5,509 nt of DNA, from the NCBI GenBank assembly GCA_009835515.1, contig VXXH01000278.1, positions 1-5,509 of the forward strand, read 5' to 3'. This document shows positions 5,504 through 5,509 of this stretch, piece after piece. Position numbers and translations under genes: made by a program. The notes beneath the pieces were generated by a model. That model was not told the DNA's origin, ran no database searches, and was given only the letters and a program-made list of their open reading frames with translations. This DNA is from Candidatus Poribacteria bacterium (GTDB lineage: Bacteria; Poribacteria; WGA-4E; WGA-3G). How positions within the stretch are numbered: position 1 is the stretch's first letter; each line of letters starts with the position of its first letter.

Positions 5504-5509
5504 ATAATT

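Noticed and set aside
4291..5509. CRISPR-Cas12 system, because of the RuvC and zinc ribbon
   Set aside because: The protein is only 372 residues, there is no repeat-spacer array or Cas1/Cas2, and the flanks are transposon ends, so it is TnpB.

Overview
The window carries three rightward chromosomal genes followed by a TnpB-only transposable element in the opposite orientation. The host looks like a diderm, environmental, non-model bacterium. The first gene is a YfbK-type von Willebrand factor A protein with a lipoprotein-like leader, the base composition is moderate, and clear Shine-Dalgarno sequences precede the first two genes. The gene mix and protein style resemble sponge-associated or marine lineages such as Candidatus Poribacteria, but that placement is from memory of family style and is only a weak inference.

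Layout. Positions 1-307 hold no convincing gene. They contain a weak leftward promoter candidate, a possible tail of an upstream gene and the leader of gene 1. Positions 308-1909 encode an exported YfbK-like VWA protein with a complete MIDAS metal site. Positions 1910-2027 are a short intergenic stretch rich in small inverted repeats. Positions 2028-3131 encode a membrane-anchored protein of unknown function with three copies of a ~50-residue unit and a C-terminal SH3-like segment. Its end overlaps by 38 nt the start of an S66-family (LD-carboxypeptidase/MccF-like) serine peptidase at 3094-4146, which has all three expected catalytic residues. Positions ~4147-5503 are an IS200/IS605-superfamily element of the IS1341 type: a full-length tnpB (4291-5409, minus strand) with no tnpA, a structured right end that looks like an omega-RNA (reRNA) locus, and a left end made of nested and crossing inverted repeats.

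How it fits together. The three rightward genes may form an envelope-related operon: a surface VWA protein, a membrane-anchored protein with a wall-binding-like SH3 segment, and a peptidase family that trims muropeptides. The co-translated overlap is the strongest sign that the last two work together; the functional link is inference. The TnpB element sits directly behind the peptidase stop codon. The guide part of its omega-RNA should therefore be read from the antisense of the peptidase gene's 3' end. No CRISPR array, tRNA or rRNA was seen.
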